This document shows positions 21,316 to 34,579 of a DNA stretch of 64,000 nt, one piece after another; position 1 is the stretch's first letter, and every line of letters begins with the position of its first letter. The notes beneath the pieces were generated by a model that was not told where the DNA came from, searched no databases, and saw only the letters and a list, made by a program, of their open reading frames with translations. Made by a program: the position numbers and the translations under genes. The stretch is from Allacma fusca. Lineage: Eukaryota > Arthropoda > Collembola > Symphypleona > Sminthuridae. The stretch spans positions 51,501,632 through 51,565,631 of the forward strand of contig OX359246.1 in assembly GCA_947179485.1 (NCBI GenBank), written 5' to 3'.

Positions 21316-24300
21316 TCTCCTCAAACTTTAGAAATACACTGTCAGTCTGCAAAAGCTCAATTTTTGATTTTGAAATAAATTGACAAACTAAAAAATGCGA
21401 TTAAATGACGTGTCATTGATCTTGTTACATTTCAGGTGTTTGCTGAACTCGTCCGAATCTCCTTAATTTTTGATAATGCATTAGGTCGGTCTGAAAAAGC
21501 TCTATTCTCGAATTTGAAAAACTAAAAAATGTGTCGATCAGGTCACGTTTTTAGGTGTTTGCTAAACTTGTGCGAATCTCCTTAAACTGTGGGAATACAA
21601 TCGGGCAGTTTGCCAAAGCTCAATGCTCGAATTTGAAATGAATTCAAAAACTAATAATGCGATGAAAATGACGTGTCGTTTCTCTGGTCACATTTCAGGT
21701 GTTTGCTTAACTGGTCCGAATCTCCTCAAACAGTGGGAATACAATCGGGCAGTCTGCTAAAGCTCAATTTTCGAATTTGGGATGCATCAAAAAGTATATA
21801 AAATGCGATGAAAATGACGTTTTGTTGCTCTTACCACATTTTTAGTGTTTGCTGAACTCGTCCGAATCTCCTCAAATATTGGAAATACACTCTGGCAGTC
21901 TGGAAAAGCTCAATTTTTGATTTTGAAATAAATTGACAAAATAAAAAATGCGATTAAATGACGTGTCATTGGTCTTGTTACATTTCAGGTGTTTGCTGAA
22001 TTTGTCCACATTTCCTTAAACTTTGATAATGCACTCGGTCGGTCTGAAATAGCTCTATTCACGAATTTGAAAAACTAAAAAATGCGATGAAAATGTGTCG
22101 CTCACGTCACTTTTTTAGGTGTTTGCTGAACTCGTCCGAATCTCTTTAAAGTTTAGGAATACACTCTGGAAGTCTGCCAAAGCTCGATTCTCGAATTTGA
22201 AATGATTTGACAAACTAACAAATGCGATTAAAATGACGTGTCGTTGCTCTGGTCACATTTCATGTGTTTGAGGAACTCGTCAGAGTCTCTTTAAACTTTT
22301 GAAATACACTCGGTTAGTCTAAAAAAGTATAATTCTCGAACTTAAAAAACTAATTATGCGAGAATAATGTGTCGCTGTTGTCACTTTTTCAGGTGTTTGC
22401 TGAACTTGTCCGAATCTCGTCAAACTTTGGGAATACATACGGGCAGTCTTTTAAACCTTACCTCTCGAATTTTGAAATGAATCGACAAACTAACAAATTA
22501 GATAAAAATGACGTTTCGTTGCTCTGGTCACATTTCAGGTGTTTGCTGAACTCGTCTGAATCTTCTTTTACTTTGAGAGGACACTCGGTCAGTCTGCCAA
22601 AGCTAAATTCTCGAATTTGAGATGAATCGAAAAACTAAAATTAGCGATAACAATGATATTTCGTTGCTCTGGTCAGTTTTTTAGGTGTTTGCTGAACTCG
22701 TCCGAATCTCTTTAAAGTTTAGGAATACACTGAGAGTCTGCCAAAGCTCGAATCTCGAATTTGAAATGATTTGACAAACTAACAAATGCTATTAAATTGA
22801 CGTGTCGTTGCTCTGGTCACATTTCATGTGTTTGCGGAACTCGTCAGAGTCTCTTTAAACTTTTGAAATACAATCGGTTAGTCTAAAAAAGTATAATTCT
22901 CGATTTTGAAAAACTAAATATGCGATGATAATGTGTCGTTCTTGTCACTTTTTCAGGTGTTTGCTGAACTTGTCCGAATCTCGTCAAACTTTGGGAATAC
23001 ATACGGGCAGTCTTTTAAACCTTGACTCTCGAATTTTGAAATGAATCGACAAACTAACAAATTAGATAAAAATGACGTTTCGTTGCTCTGGTCACATTTC
23101 AGGTGTTTGCTGAACTCGTCTGAATCTTCTTATACTTTGAAAGTACATTTAGTCAGTCTGCCAAAGCAAAATTCTCGGATTTTTGATGATTTGAAAAACT
23201 AAAATTAGCGATAAAAATGATATATCGTTGCTCTGGTCACTTTTTTAGGTGTTTGCTGAACTCGTCCGAATCTCTTTAAAGTTTAGGAATACACTCTGGA
23301 AGTCTGCCAAAGCTCGATTCTCGAATTTGAAATGATTTGACAAACTAACAAATACTATTAAAATGACGTGTCGTTGCTCTGGTTACATTTCATGTGTTTG
23401 CGGAACTCGTCAGTCTATTCAAACTTTTGGAATACACTCGGTTAGTCTGCAAAAGCTTAATTCTCGAATTTAAAAACTAAATATGCGATGATAATGTGTC
23501 GTTCTTGTCACTTTTTCAGGTGTTTGCTGAACTTGTCCGAATCTCGTCAAACTTTGGGAATTCATTCGAGCAGTCTGCTAAAGCTGAATTTTGGAATTTT
23601 AGACGAATCGAAAAGTATTAAAAATGCAATGAAAATGTCGTGTTGTTGTTCAGGTCACATTTCAGGTGTTTGCTTAACTCGTCTGAATCTTCTTATACTT
23701 TGAGAGTAAACTCGATCAGTCTGCCAAACCTAAATTCTCGAATTTGAGATGAATCGAAAAACTAAAATTAACGATAAAATTGATATATCGTTGCTCTGTT
23801 CAATTTTTCAGGTGTTTGCAGAACTCGTCCGTATCTCCTCAAACTATGTAAATACACTGGCAGTTTTCCAAATTCGACTCCCGAATTTGAAATAATTCGA
23901 CAAACTAAAACATGCGATGAAAGCGACGTGATGTTGCTCTGGTTACGTTTTAGGTGTTTGCTGAACTCTTTCGAATCTCCTTATACTTTGAGAATACACT
24001 CGGTCAGTATGCCAAACCCAAATTGTCGAATTTGAGATGAATCGACAAACTAAAAGTAGTGATAAAAAAGATTTCGTAGCTCCGGTCACTTTTTCGGGTG
24101 TTTCAGGAACTCGTCTGAATCTCCGCAAACTCTGCCAATACACTCAGGCAGTCTGCCAACTTTCAATTCTCGAATTTGAAATAAATCGACAGTCAAAAAT
24201 GCGATGAAAATGACGTGTCGTTGCTCTGGTCACGTGTTCAGGTGTTTGCGGAACTCGCCCGAATCTCCTCAAACTACGTAAATACACTCTGGCAGTCTTC

Positions 24301-27112
24301 CAAACCTTGACTCTCGAAGTTTGAAATGAATCGACAAACTAAAAAATTAGATAAAAATGACGTTTCGTTGCTCTGGTCACATTTCAGGTGTTTGCTGAAC
24401 TCGTCTGAATCTTGTTTAACTTTGAGAGTACACTCGGTCAGTCTGCCAAAGCTAAATTCTCGAATTTGAGATGAATCGAAAAACTAAAATTAGCGATAAA
24501 AATGATATATCGTTGCTCTGTTCAATTTTTCAGGTGTTTGCTGAACTCGTCCGAATCTCTTTAAAGTTTAGGAATACACTGTGACAGTCTGCCAAAGCTC
24601 GAATCTCGAATTTGAAATGATTTGACAAACTAACAAATGCTATTAAATTGACGTGTCGTTGCTCTGGTTACATTTAATGTGTTTGCGGAACTCGTCAGTC
24701 TATTCAAACTTTTGGAATACACTCGGTTAGTCTGAAAAAGCTTAATTCTCGAATTTAAAAACTAAATATGCGATGATAATGTGTCGTTCTTGTCACTTTT
24801 TCAGGTGTTTGCTGAACTTGTCCGAATCTCGTCAAACTTTGGGAATTCATTCGAGCAGTCTGCTAAAGCTGAATTTTGGAATTTTAGACGAATCGAAAAG
24901 TATTAAAAATGCAATGAAAATGTCGTGTTGTTGTTCAGGTCACATTTCAGGTGTTTGCTTAACTCGTCTGAATCTTCTTATACTTTGAGAGTACACTCGA
25001 TCAGTCTGCCAAACCTAAATTCTCGAATTTGAGATGAATCGAAAAACTAAAATTAACGATAAAATTGATATATCGTTGCTCTGTTCAATTTTTCAGGTGT
25101 TTGCAGAACTCGTCCGTATCTCCTCAAACTATGTTAATACACTGGCAGTTTTCCAAATTCGACTCCCGAATTTGAAATAATTCGACAATCTAAAACATGC
25201 GATTAAAGCGACGTGATGTTGCTCTGGTTACGTTTTAGGTGTTTGCTGAACTCTTTCGAATCTCCTTATACTTTGAGAATACACTCGGTCAGTATGCCAA
25301 ACCCAAATTGTCGAATTTGAGATGAATCGACAAACTAAAAGTAGTGATAAAAAAGATTTCGTAGCTCCGGTCACTTTTTCGGGTGTTTCAGGAACTCGTC
25401 TGAATCTCCGCAAACTCTGCCAATACATTCAGGCAGTCTGCCAACTTTCAATTCTCGAATTTGAAATAAATCGACAGTCAAAAATGCGATGAAAATGACG
25501 TGTCGTTGCTCTGGTCACGTGTTCAGGTGTTTGCGGAACTCGCCCGAATCTCCTCAAACTACGTAAATACACTCTGGCAGTCTTCCAAACCTTGACTCTC
25601 GAAGTTTGAAATGAATCGACAAACTAAAAAATTAGATAAAAATGACGTTTCGTTGCTCTGGTCACATTTCAGGTGTTTGCTGAACTCGTCTGAATCTTGT
25701 TTAACTTTGAGAGTACACTCGGTCAGTCTGCCAAAGCTAAATTCTCGAATTTGAGATGAATCGAAAAACTAAAATTAGCGATAAAAATGATATATCGTTG
25801 CTCTGGTCACTTTTTTAGGTGTTTGCTGAACTCGTCCGAATCTCTTTAAAGTTTAGGAATACACTCTGACAGTCTGCCAAAGCTCGATTCTCGAATTTGA
25901 AATGATTTGACAAACTAACAAATGCTATTAAATTGACGTGTCGTTGCTCTGGTTACATTTAATGTGTTTGCGGAACTCGTCAGTCTATTCAAACTTTTGG
26001 AATACACTCGGTTAGTCTGAAAAAGCTTAATTCTCGAATTTAAAAACTAAATATGCGATGATAATGTGTCGTTCTTGTCACTTTTTCAGGTGTTTGCTGA
26101 ACTTGTCCGAATCTCGTCAAACTTTGGGAATTCATTCGAGCAGTCTGCTAAAGCTGAATTTTGGAATTTTAGACGAATCGAAAAGTATTAAAAATGCAAT
26201 AAAAATGTCGTGTTGTTGTTCAGGTCACATTTCAGGTGTTTGCTTAACTCGTCTGAATCTTCTTATACTTTGAGAGTACACTCGGTCAGTCTGCCAAAGC
26301 TAAATTCTCGAATTTGAGATGAATCGAAAAACTAAAATTAGCGATAAAAATGATATATCGTTGCTCTGTTCAATTTTTCAGGTGTTTGCTGAACTCGTCC
26401 GAATCTCTTTAAAGTTTAGGAATACACTGTGACAGTCTGCCAAAGCTCGAATCTCGAATTTGAAATGATTTGACAAACTAACAAATGCGATTAAATAACG
26501 TGTCGTTGCTCTGGTCACATTTCATGTGTTTAAGGAACTCGTCAGAGTCTCTTTAAACTTTTGGAATACACTCGGTTAGTCTAAAAAAGTATAATTCTCG
26601 AATTTAAAAAACTAATAATGCGAGAATAATGTGTCGTTCTTGTCACTTTTTCAGGTGTTTGCTGAACTTGTCCGAATCTCGTCAAACTTTGGGAATTCAT
26701 TCGAGCAGTCTGCTAAAGCTGAATTTTGGAATTTTAGACGAATCGAAAAGTATTAAAAATGCAATGAAAATGTCGTGTTGTTGTTCAGGTCACATTTCAG
26801 GTGTTTGCTGAACTCGTCTGAATCTTCTTATACTTTGAGAGTACACTCGGTCAGTCTGCCAAAGCTAAATTCTCGAATTTGAGATGAATCGAAAAACTAA
26901 AATTAGCGATAAAAATGATATATCGTTGCTCTGGTCACTTTTTTAGGTGTTTGCTGAACTCGTCCAAATCTCTTTAAAGTTAAGGAATACACTCTGGAAG
27001 TCTGTCAAAGCTCGATTCTCGAATTTGAAATGTTTTGGCAAACTAACAAATGCGATTAAATAACGTGTCGTTGCTCTGGTCACATTTCATGTGTTTGAGG
27101 AACTCGTCAGAG
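21316..27112. repeat. Satellite block A, containing 1285-bp units
   Basis: Same satellite family. From about 23.3 to 26.3 kb a 1285-bp unit (nine monomers) repeats: landmarks at 23488, 24773 and 26058, and on the other strand 23943 and 25228. The block as a whole is duplicated downstream, where 22369 corresponds to 28166 (offset 5797). No gene. The 60-80 codon open frames are satellite. Confidence 0.9.
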
Positions 27113-30100
27113 TCTCCTCAAACTTTAGAAATACACTGTCAGTCTGCAAAAGCTCAATTTTTGATTTTGAAATAAATTGACAAACTAAAAAATGCGATTA
27201 AATGACGTGTCATTGATCTTGTTACATTTCAGGTGTTTGCTGAACTCGTCCGAATCTCCTTAATTTTTGATAATGCATTAGGTCGGTCTGAAAAAGCTCT
27301 ATTCTCGAATTTGAAAAACTAAAAAATGTGTCGATCAGGTCACGTTTTTAGGTGTTTGCTAAACTTGTGCGAATCTCCTTAAACTGTGGGAATACAATCG
27401 GGCAGTTTGCCAAAGCTCAATGCTCGAATTTGAAATGAATTCAAAAACTAATAATGCGATGAAAATGACGTGTCGTTTCTCTGGTCACATTTCAGGTGTT
27501 TGCTTAACTGGTCCGAATCTCCTCAAACAGTGGGAATACAATCGGGCAGTCTGCTAAAGCTCAATTTTCGAATTTGGGATGCATCAAAAAGTATATAAAA
27601 TGCGATGAAAATGACGTTTTGTTGCTCTTACCACATTTTTAGTGTTTGCTGAACTCGTCCGAATCTCCTCAAATATTGGAAATACACTCTGGCAGTCTGG
27701 AAAAGCTCAATTTTTGATTTTGAAATAAATTGACAAAATAAAAAATGCGATTAAATGACGTGTCATTGGTCTTGTTACATTTCAGGTGTTTGCTGAATTT
27801 GTCCACATTTCCTTAAACTTTGATAATGCACTCGGTCGGTCTGAAATAGCTCTATTCACGAATTTGAAAAACTAAAAAATGCGATGAAAATGTGTCGCTC
27901 ACGTCACTTTTTTAGGTGTTTGCTGAACTCGTCCGAATCTCTTTAAAGTTTAGGAATACACTCTGGAAGTCTGCCAAAGCTCGATTCTCGAATTTGAAAT
28001 GATTTGACAAACTAACAAATGCGATTAAAATGACGTGTCGTTGCTCTGGTCACATTTCATGTGTTTGAGGAACTCGTCAGAGTCTCTTTAAACTTTTGAA
28101 ATACACTCGGTTAGTCTAAAAAAGTATAATTCTCGAACTTAAAAAACTAATTATGCGAGAATAATGTGTCGCTGTTGTCACTTTTTCAGGTGTTTGCTGA
28201 ACTTGTCCGAATCTCGTCAAACTTTGGGAATACATACGGGCAGTCTTTTAAACCTTACCTCTCGAATTTTGAAATGAATCGACAAACTAACAAATTAGAT
28301 AAAAATGACGTTTCGTTGCTCTGGTCACATTTCAGGTGTTTGCTGAACTCGTCTGAATCTTCTTTTACTTTGAGAGGACACTCGGTCAGTCTGCCAAAGC
28401 TAAATTCTCGAATTTGAGATGAATCGAAAAACTAAAATTAGCGATAACAATGATATTTCGTTGCTCTGGTCAGTTTTTTAGGTGTTTGCTGAACTCGTCC
28501 GAATCTCTTTAAAGTTTAGGAATACACTGAGAGTCTGCCAAAGCTCGAATCTCGAATTTGAAATGATTTGACAAACTAACAAATGCTATTAAATTGACGT
28601 GTCGTTGCTCTGGTCACATTTCATGTGTTTGCGGAACTCGTCAGAGTCTCTTTAAACTTTTGAAATACAATCGGTTAGTCTAAAAAAGTATAATTCTCGA
28701 TTTTGAAAAACTAAATATGCGATGATAATGTGTCGTTCTTGTCACTTTTTCAGGTGTTTGCTGAACTTGTCCGAATCTCGTCAAACTTTGGGAATACATA
28801 CGGGCAGTCTTTTAAACCTTGACTCTCGAATTTTGAAATGAATCGACAAACTAACAAATTAGATAAAAATGACGTTTCGTTGCTCTGGTCACATTTCAGG
28901 TGTTTGCTGAACTCGTCTGAATCTTCTTATACTTTGAAAGTACATTTAGTCAGTCTGCCAAAGCAAAATTCTCGAATTTGAGATGATTTGAAAAACTAAA
29001 ATTAGCGATAAAAATGATATATCGTTGCTCTGGTCACTTTTTTAGGTGTTTGCTGAACTCGTCCGAATCTCTTTAAAGTTTAGGAATACACTCTGGAAGT
29101 CTGCTAAAGCTCGATTCTCGAATTTGAAATGATTTGACAAACTAACAAATGCGATTGAAATGACGTGTCGTTGCTCTGGTCACATTTCAGGTGTTTGCTG
29201 AACTCGTCTGAATCTTCTTATACTTTGAAAGTACATTTAGTCAGTCTGCCAAAGCTAAATTCTCGAATTTGAGATGAATCGAAAAACTAAAATTAGCGAT
29301 AAAAATGATATATCGTTGCTCTGGTCACTTTTTTAGGGGTTTGCTGAACTCGTCGGAATCTCTTTAAAGTTAAGGAATACACTCTGGAAGTCTGCCAAAG
29401 CTCGATTCTCGAATTTGAAATGATTTGACAAACTAACAAATACTATTAAAATGACGTGTCGTTGCTCTGGTTACATTTCATGTGTTTGCGGAACTCGTCA
29501 GTCTATTCAAACTTTTGGAATACACTCGGTTAGTCTGAAAAAGCTTAATTCTCGAATTTAAAAACTAAATATGCGATGATAATGTGTCGTTCTTGTCACT
29601 TTTTCAGGTGTTTGCTGAACTTGTCCGAATCTCGTCAAACTTTGGGAATTCATTCGAGCAGTCTGCTAAAGCTGAATTTTGGAATTTTAGACGAATCGAA
29701 AAGTATTAAAAATGCAATGAAAATGTCGTGTTGTTGTTCAGGTCACATTTCAGGTGTTTGCTTAACTCGTCTGAATCTTCTTATACTTTGAGAGTAAACT
29801 CGATCAGTCTGCCAAACCTAAATTCTCGAATTTGAGATGAATCGAAAAACTAAAATTAACGATAAAATTGATATATCGTTGCTCTGTTCAATTTTTCAGG
29901 TGTTTGCAGAACTCGTCCGTATCTCCTCAAACTATGTAAATACACTGGCAGTTTTCCAAATTCGACTCCCGAATTTGAAATAATTCGACAAACTAAAACA
30001 TGCGATGAAAGCGACGTGATGTTGCTCTGGTTACGTTTTAGGTGTTTGCTGAACTGTTTCGAATCTCCTTATACTTTGAGAATACACTCGGTCAGTATGC

Positions 30101-31900
30101 CAAACCCAAGTTGTCGAATTTGAGATGAATCGACAAACTAAAAGTAGTGATAAAAAAGATTTCGTAGCTCCGGTCACTTTTTCGGGTGTTTCAGGAACTC
30201 GTCTGAATCTCCGCAAACTCTGCCAATACACTCAGGCAGTCTGCCAACTTTCAATTCTCGAATTTGAAATAAATCGACAGTCAAAAATGCGATGAAAATG
30301 ACGTGTCGTTGCTCTGGTCACGTGTTCAGGTGTTTGCGGAACTCGCCCGAATCTCCTCAAACTACGTAAATACACTCTGGCAGTCTTCCAAACCTTGACT
30401 CTCGAAGTTTGAAATGAATCGACAAACTAAAAAATTAGATAAAAATGACGTTTCGTTGCTCTGGTCACATTTCAGGTGTTTGCTGAACTCGTCTGAATCT
30501 TGTTTAACTTTGAGAGTACACTCGGTCAGTCTGCCAAAGCTAAATTCTCGAATTTGAGATGAATAGAAAAACTAAAATTAGCGATAAAAATGATATATCG
30601 TTGCTCTGGTCACTTTTTTAGGTGTTTGCTGAACTCGTCCGAATCTCTTTAAAATTAAGGAATACACTGTGACAGTCTGCCAAAGCTCGATTCTCGAATT
30701 TGAAATGATTTGACAAACTAACAAATGCTATTAAATTGACGTGTCGTTGCTCTGGTTACATTTAATGTGTTTGCGGAACTCGTCAGTCTATTCAAACTTT
30801 TGGAATACACTCGGTTAGTCTGAAAAAGCTTAATTCTCGAATTTAAAAACTAAATATGCGATGATAATGTGTCGTTCTTGTCACTTTTTCAGGTGTTTGC
30901 TGAACTTGTCCGAATCTCGTCAAACTTTGGGAATTCATTCGAGCAGTCTGCTAAAGCTGAATTTTGGAATTTTAGACGAATCGAAAAGTATTAAAAATGC
31001 AATGAAAATGTCGTGTTGTTGTTCAGGTCACATTTCAGGTGTTTGCTTAACTCGTCTGAATCTTCTTATACTTTGAGAGTACACTCGGTCAGTCTGCCAA
31101 AGCTAAATTCTCGAATTTGAGATGAATCGAAAAACTAAAATTAGCGATAAAAATGATATATCGTTGCTCTGTTCAATTTTTCAGGTGTTTGCTGAACTCG
31201 TCCGAATCTCTTTAAAGTTTAGGAATACACTGTGACAGTCTGCCAAAGCTCGAATCTCGAATTTGAAATGATTTGACAAACTAACAAATGCGATTAAATA
31301 ACGTGTCGTTGCTCTGGTCACATTTCATGTGTTTAAGGAACTCGTCAGAGTCTCTTTAAACTTTTGGAATACACTCGGTTAGTCTAAAAAAGTATAATTC
31401 TCGAATTTAAAAAACTAATAATGCGAGAATAATGTGTCGTTCTTGTCACTTTTTCAGGTGTTTGCTGAACTTGTCCGAATCTCGTCAAACTTTGGGAATT
31501 CATTCGAGCAGTCTGCTAAAGCTGAATTTTGGAATTTTAGACGAATCGAAAAGTATTAAAAATGCAATGAAAATGTCGTGTTGTTGTTCAGGTCACATTT
31601 CAGGTGTTTGCTGAACTCGTCTGAATCTTCTTATACTTTGAGAGTACACTCGGTCAGTCTGCCAAAGCTAAATTCTCGAATTTGAGATGAATCGAAAAAC
31701 TAAAATTAGCGATAAAAATGATATATCGTTGCTCTGGTCACTTTTTTAGGTGTTTGCTGAACTCGTCCAAATCTCTTTAAAGTTAAGGAATACACTCTGG
31801 AAGTCTGTCAAAGCTCGATTCTCGAATTTGAAATGTTTTGACAAACTAACAAATGCGATTAAATAACGTGTCGTTGCTCTGGTCACATTTCATGTGTTTA
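27113..31900. repeat. Satellite block B, duplicate of block A
   Basis: Repeats block A with three offsets: 5797 at first, then 6088 from about 29.4 kb (two extra monomers, 291 bp), then 4803 after one 1285-bp unit is missing (31432 matches 26629). The stepwise offset change is what unequal exchange within a tandem array leaves. Confidence 0.88.
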
Positions 31901-34579
31901 AGGAACTCGTCAGAGTCTCTTTAAACTTTTGGATTACACTCGGTTAGTCTAAAAAAGTATAATTCTCGAATTTAAAAAACTAATAATGCGAGAATAATGT
32001 GTCGCTGTTGTCACTTTTTCAGGTGTTTGCTGAACTTGTCCGAATCTCGTCAAACTTTGGGAATACATACGGGCAGTCTTCCAAACCTTGACTCTCGAAT
32101 TTTGAAATGAATCGACAAACTACCAAATTAGATAAAAATGACGTTTCGTTGCTCTGGTCACATTTCAGGTGTTTGCTGAACTCGTCTGAATCTTCTTATA
32201 CTTTGAAAGTACATTTAGTCAGTCTGCCAAAGCTAAATTCTCGAATTTGAGATGAATCGAAAAGTATTAAAAATGCAATGAAAATGTCGTGTCGTTGTTC
32301 AGGTCACATTGTAGGTGTTTGCTAAACTCGTCTGAATCTTATACTTTGAGAGTACACTCGATCAGTCTGCCAAACCTAAATTCTCGAATATGAGATGAAT
32401 CGAAAAACTAAAATTAACGATAAAATTGATATATCGTTGCTCTGTTCAATTTCTCAGGTGTTTGCAGAACTCGTCCGTATCTCCTCAAAATATGTAAATT
32501 CACTCTGGCAGTTTTCCATAACTCGACTCCCGAATTTGAAATAATTCGACAGACTTAAAAATGCGATGAAAGCGACGTGACGTTGCTCTGGTTACATTTT
32601 AGGTGTTTGCTGAACTCTTTCGAATCTCCTTATACTTTGAGAATACACTCGGTCAGTATGCCAAACCCAAATTGTCGAATTTTAGATGAATCGACAAACT
32701 AAAAGTAGTGATAAAAAAGATTTCGTAGCTCCGGTCACTTTTCCAGGTGTTTGAGGAACTCGTCTAAATCTCCGCAAACTCTGCCAATACACTCAGGCAG
32801 TCTGCCAACTTTCAATTCTCGAATTTGAAATAAATCGACAGTCCAAAATGCGATGAAAATGACGCGACGTTGCTCTGGTTACATTTTAGGTGTTTGATGA
32901 ACTCTTTCGAATCTCCTTATACATTGAGAATACACTCGGTCAGTATGCCAAACCCAAATTGTCGAATTTGAGATGAATCGAAAAACTAAAAGTAGTGATA
33001 AAAAAGATTTCGTAGCTCCAGTCACTTTTTCGGGTGTTTGAGGAACTCGTCTGAATCTCCGCAAACTCTGCCAATGCACTCAGGCAGTCTGCCAACTTTC
33101 AATTCTCGAATTTGAAATAAATCGACAGTCAAAAATGCGATGAAAATGACGTGTCGTTGCTCTGGTCACGTGTTCAGGTGTTTGCGGAACTCGTCCGAAT
33201 CTCATCAAACTACGTAAATACACTCTGGCAGTCTTCCAAACCTTGACTCTCGAAGTTTGAAATGAATCGACAAATTAAAAACTTAGATAAAAATGACGTT
33301 TCGTTGCTCTGGTCACATTCTTGGTGTTTGCTGAACTCGCCTGAATCTTCTTTTACTTTGAGAGTACACTCGGTCAGTCTGCCAAAGCTAAATTCTCGAA
33401 TTTGAGATGAATCGAAAAACTAAAATTAGCGATAAAAATGATATATCGTTGCTCTGGTCACTTTTTTAGGTGTTTGCTGAACTCGTCCAAATCTCTTTAA
33501 AGTTAAGGAATACACTCTGGAAGTCTGTCAAAGCTCGATTCTCGAATTTGAAATGTTTTGACAAACTAACAAATGCGATTAAATAACGTGTCGTTGCTCT
33601 GGTCACATTTCATGTGTTTAAGGAACTCGTCAGAGTCTCTTTAAACTTTTGGAATACACTCGGTTAGTCTAAAAAAGTATAATTCTCGAATTTAAAAAAC
33701 TAATTATGCGAGAATAATGTGTCGCTGTTGTCACTTTTTCAGGTGTTTGCTGAACTTGTCCGAATCTCGTCAAACTTTGGGAATACATACGGGCAGTCTT
33801 CCAAACCTTGACTCTCGAATTTTGAAATGAATCGACAAACTAACAAATTAGATAAAAATGACGTTTCGTTGCTCTGGTCACATTTCAGGTGTTTGCTGAA
33901 CTCGTCTGAATCTTCTTATACTTTGAAAGTACATTTAGTCAGTCTGCCAAAGCTAAATTCTCGAATTTGAGATGAATCGAAAAACTAAAATTAGCGATAA
34001 AAATGATGTATCATTGCTCTGGTCACTTTTTTAGGTGTTTGCTGAACTCGTCCGAATCTCTTTAAAGTTTAGGAATACACTGTGACAGTCTGCCAAAGCT
34101 CGAATCTCGAATTTGAAATGATTTGACAAACTAACAAATGCGATTAAATAACGTGTCGTTGCTCTGGTCACATTTCATGTGTTTGCGGAACTCGTCAGAG
34201 TCTCTTTAAACTTTTGAAATACAATCGGTTAGTCTGAAAAAGCTTAATTCTCGAATTTGAAAAACTAAATATGCGATGATAATGTGTCGTTCTTGTCACT
34301 TTTTCAGGTGTTTGCTGAACTTGTCCGAATCTCGTCAAACTTTGGGAATTCATTCGAGCAGTCTGCTAAAGCTGAATTTTAGGATTTGAGATGAATCGAA
34401 AAGTATTAAAAATGCAATGAAAATGTCGTGTCGTTGTTCAGGTCACATTGTAGGTGTTTGCTGAACTCGTCTGAATCTTCTTATACTTTGAGAGTACACT
34501 CGATCAGTCTGCCAAACCTAAATTCTCGAATATGAGATGAATCGAAAAACTAAAATTAACGATAAAATGGATATATCGT
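31901..34579. repeat. Mixed satellite monomers
   Basis: Monomers related to blocks A and B but reshuffled. For example, the GTCCAAATCTCTTTAAAG type at about 31760 recurs at about 33485. No long exact period and no gene. Confidence 0.85.

Noticed and set aside
17348-33079. Many 60-110 codon open frames on both strands
   Set aside because: All lie in satellite, share the same monomer-derived peptides and shift with the HOR period.
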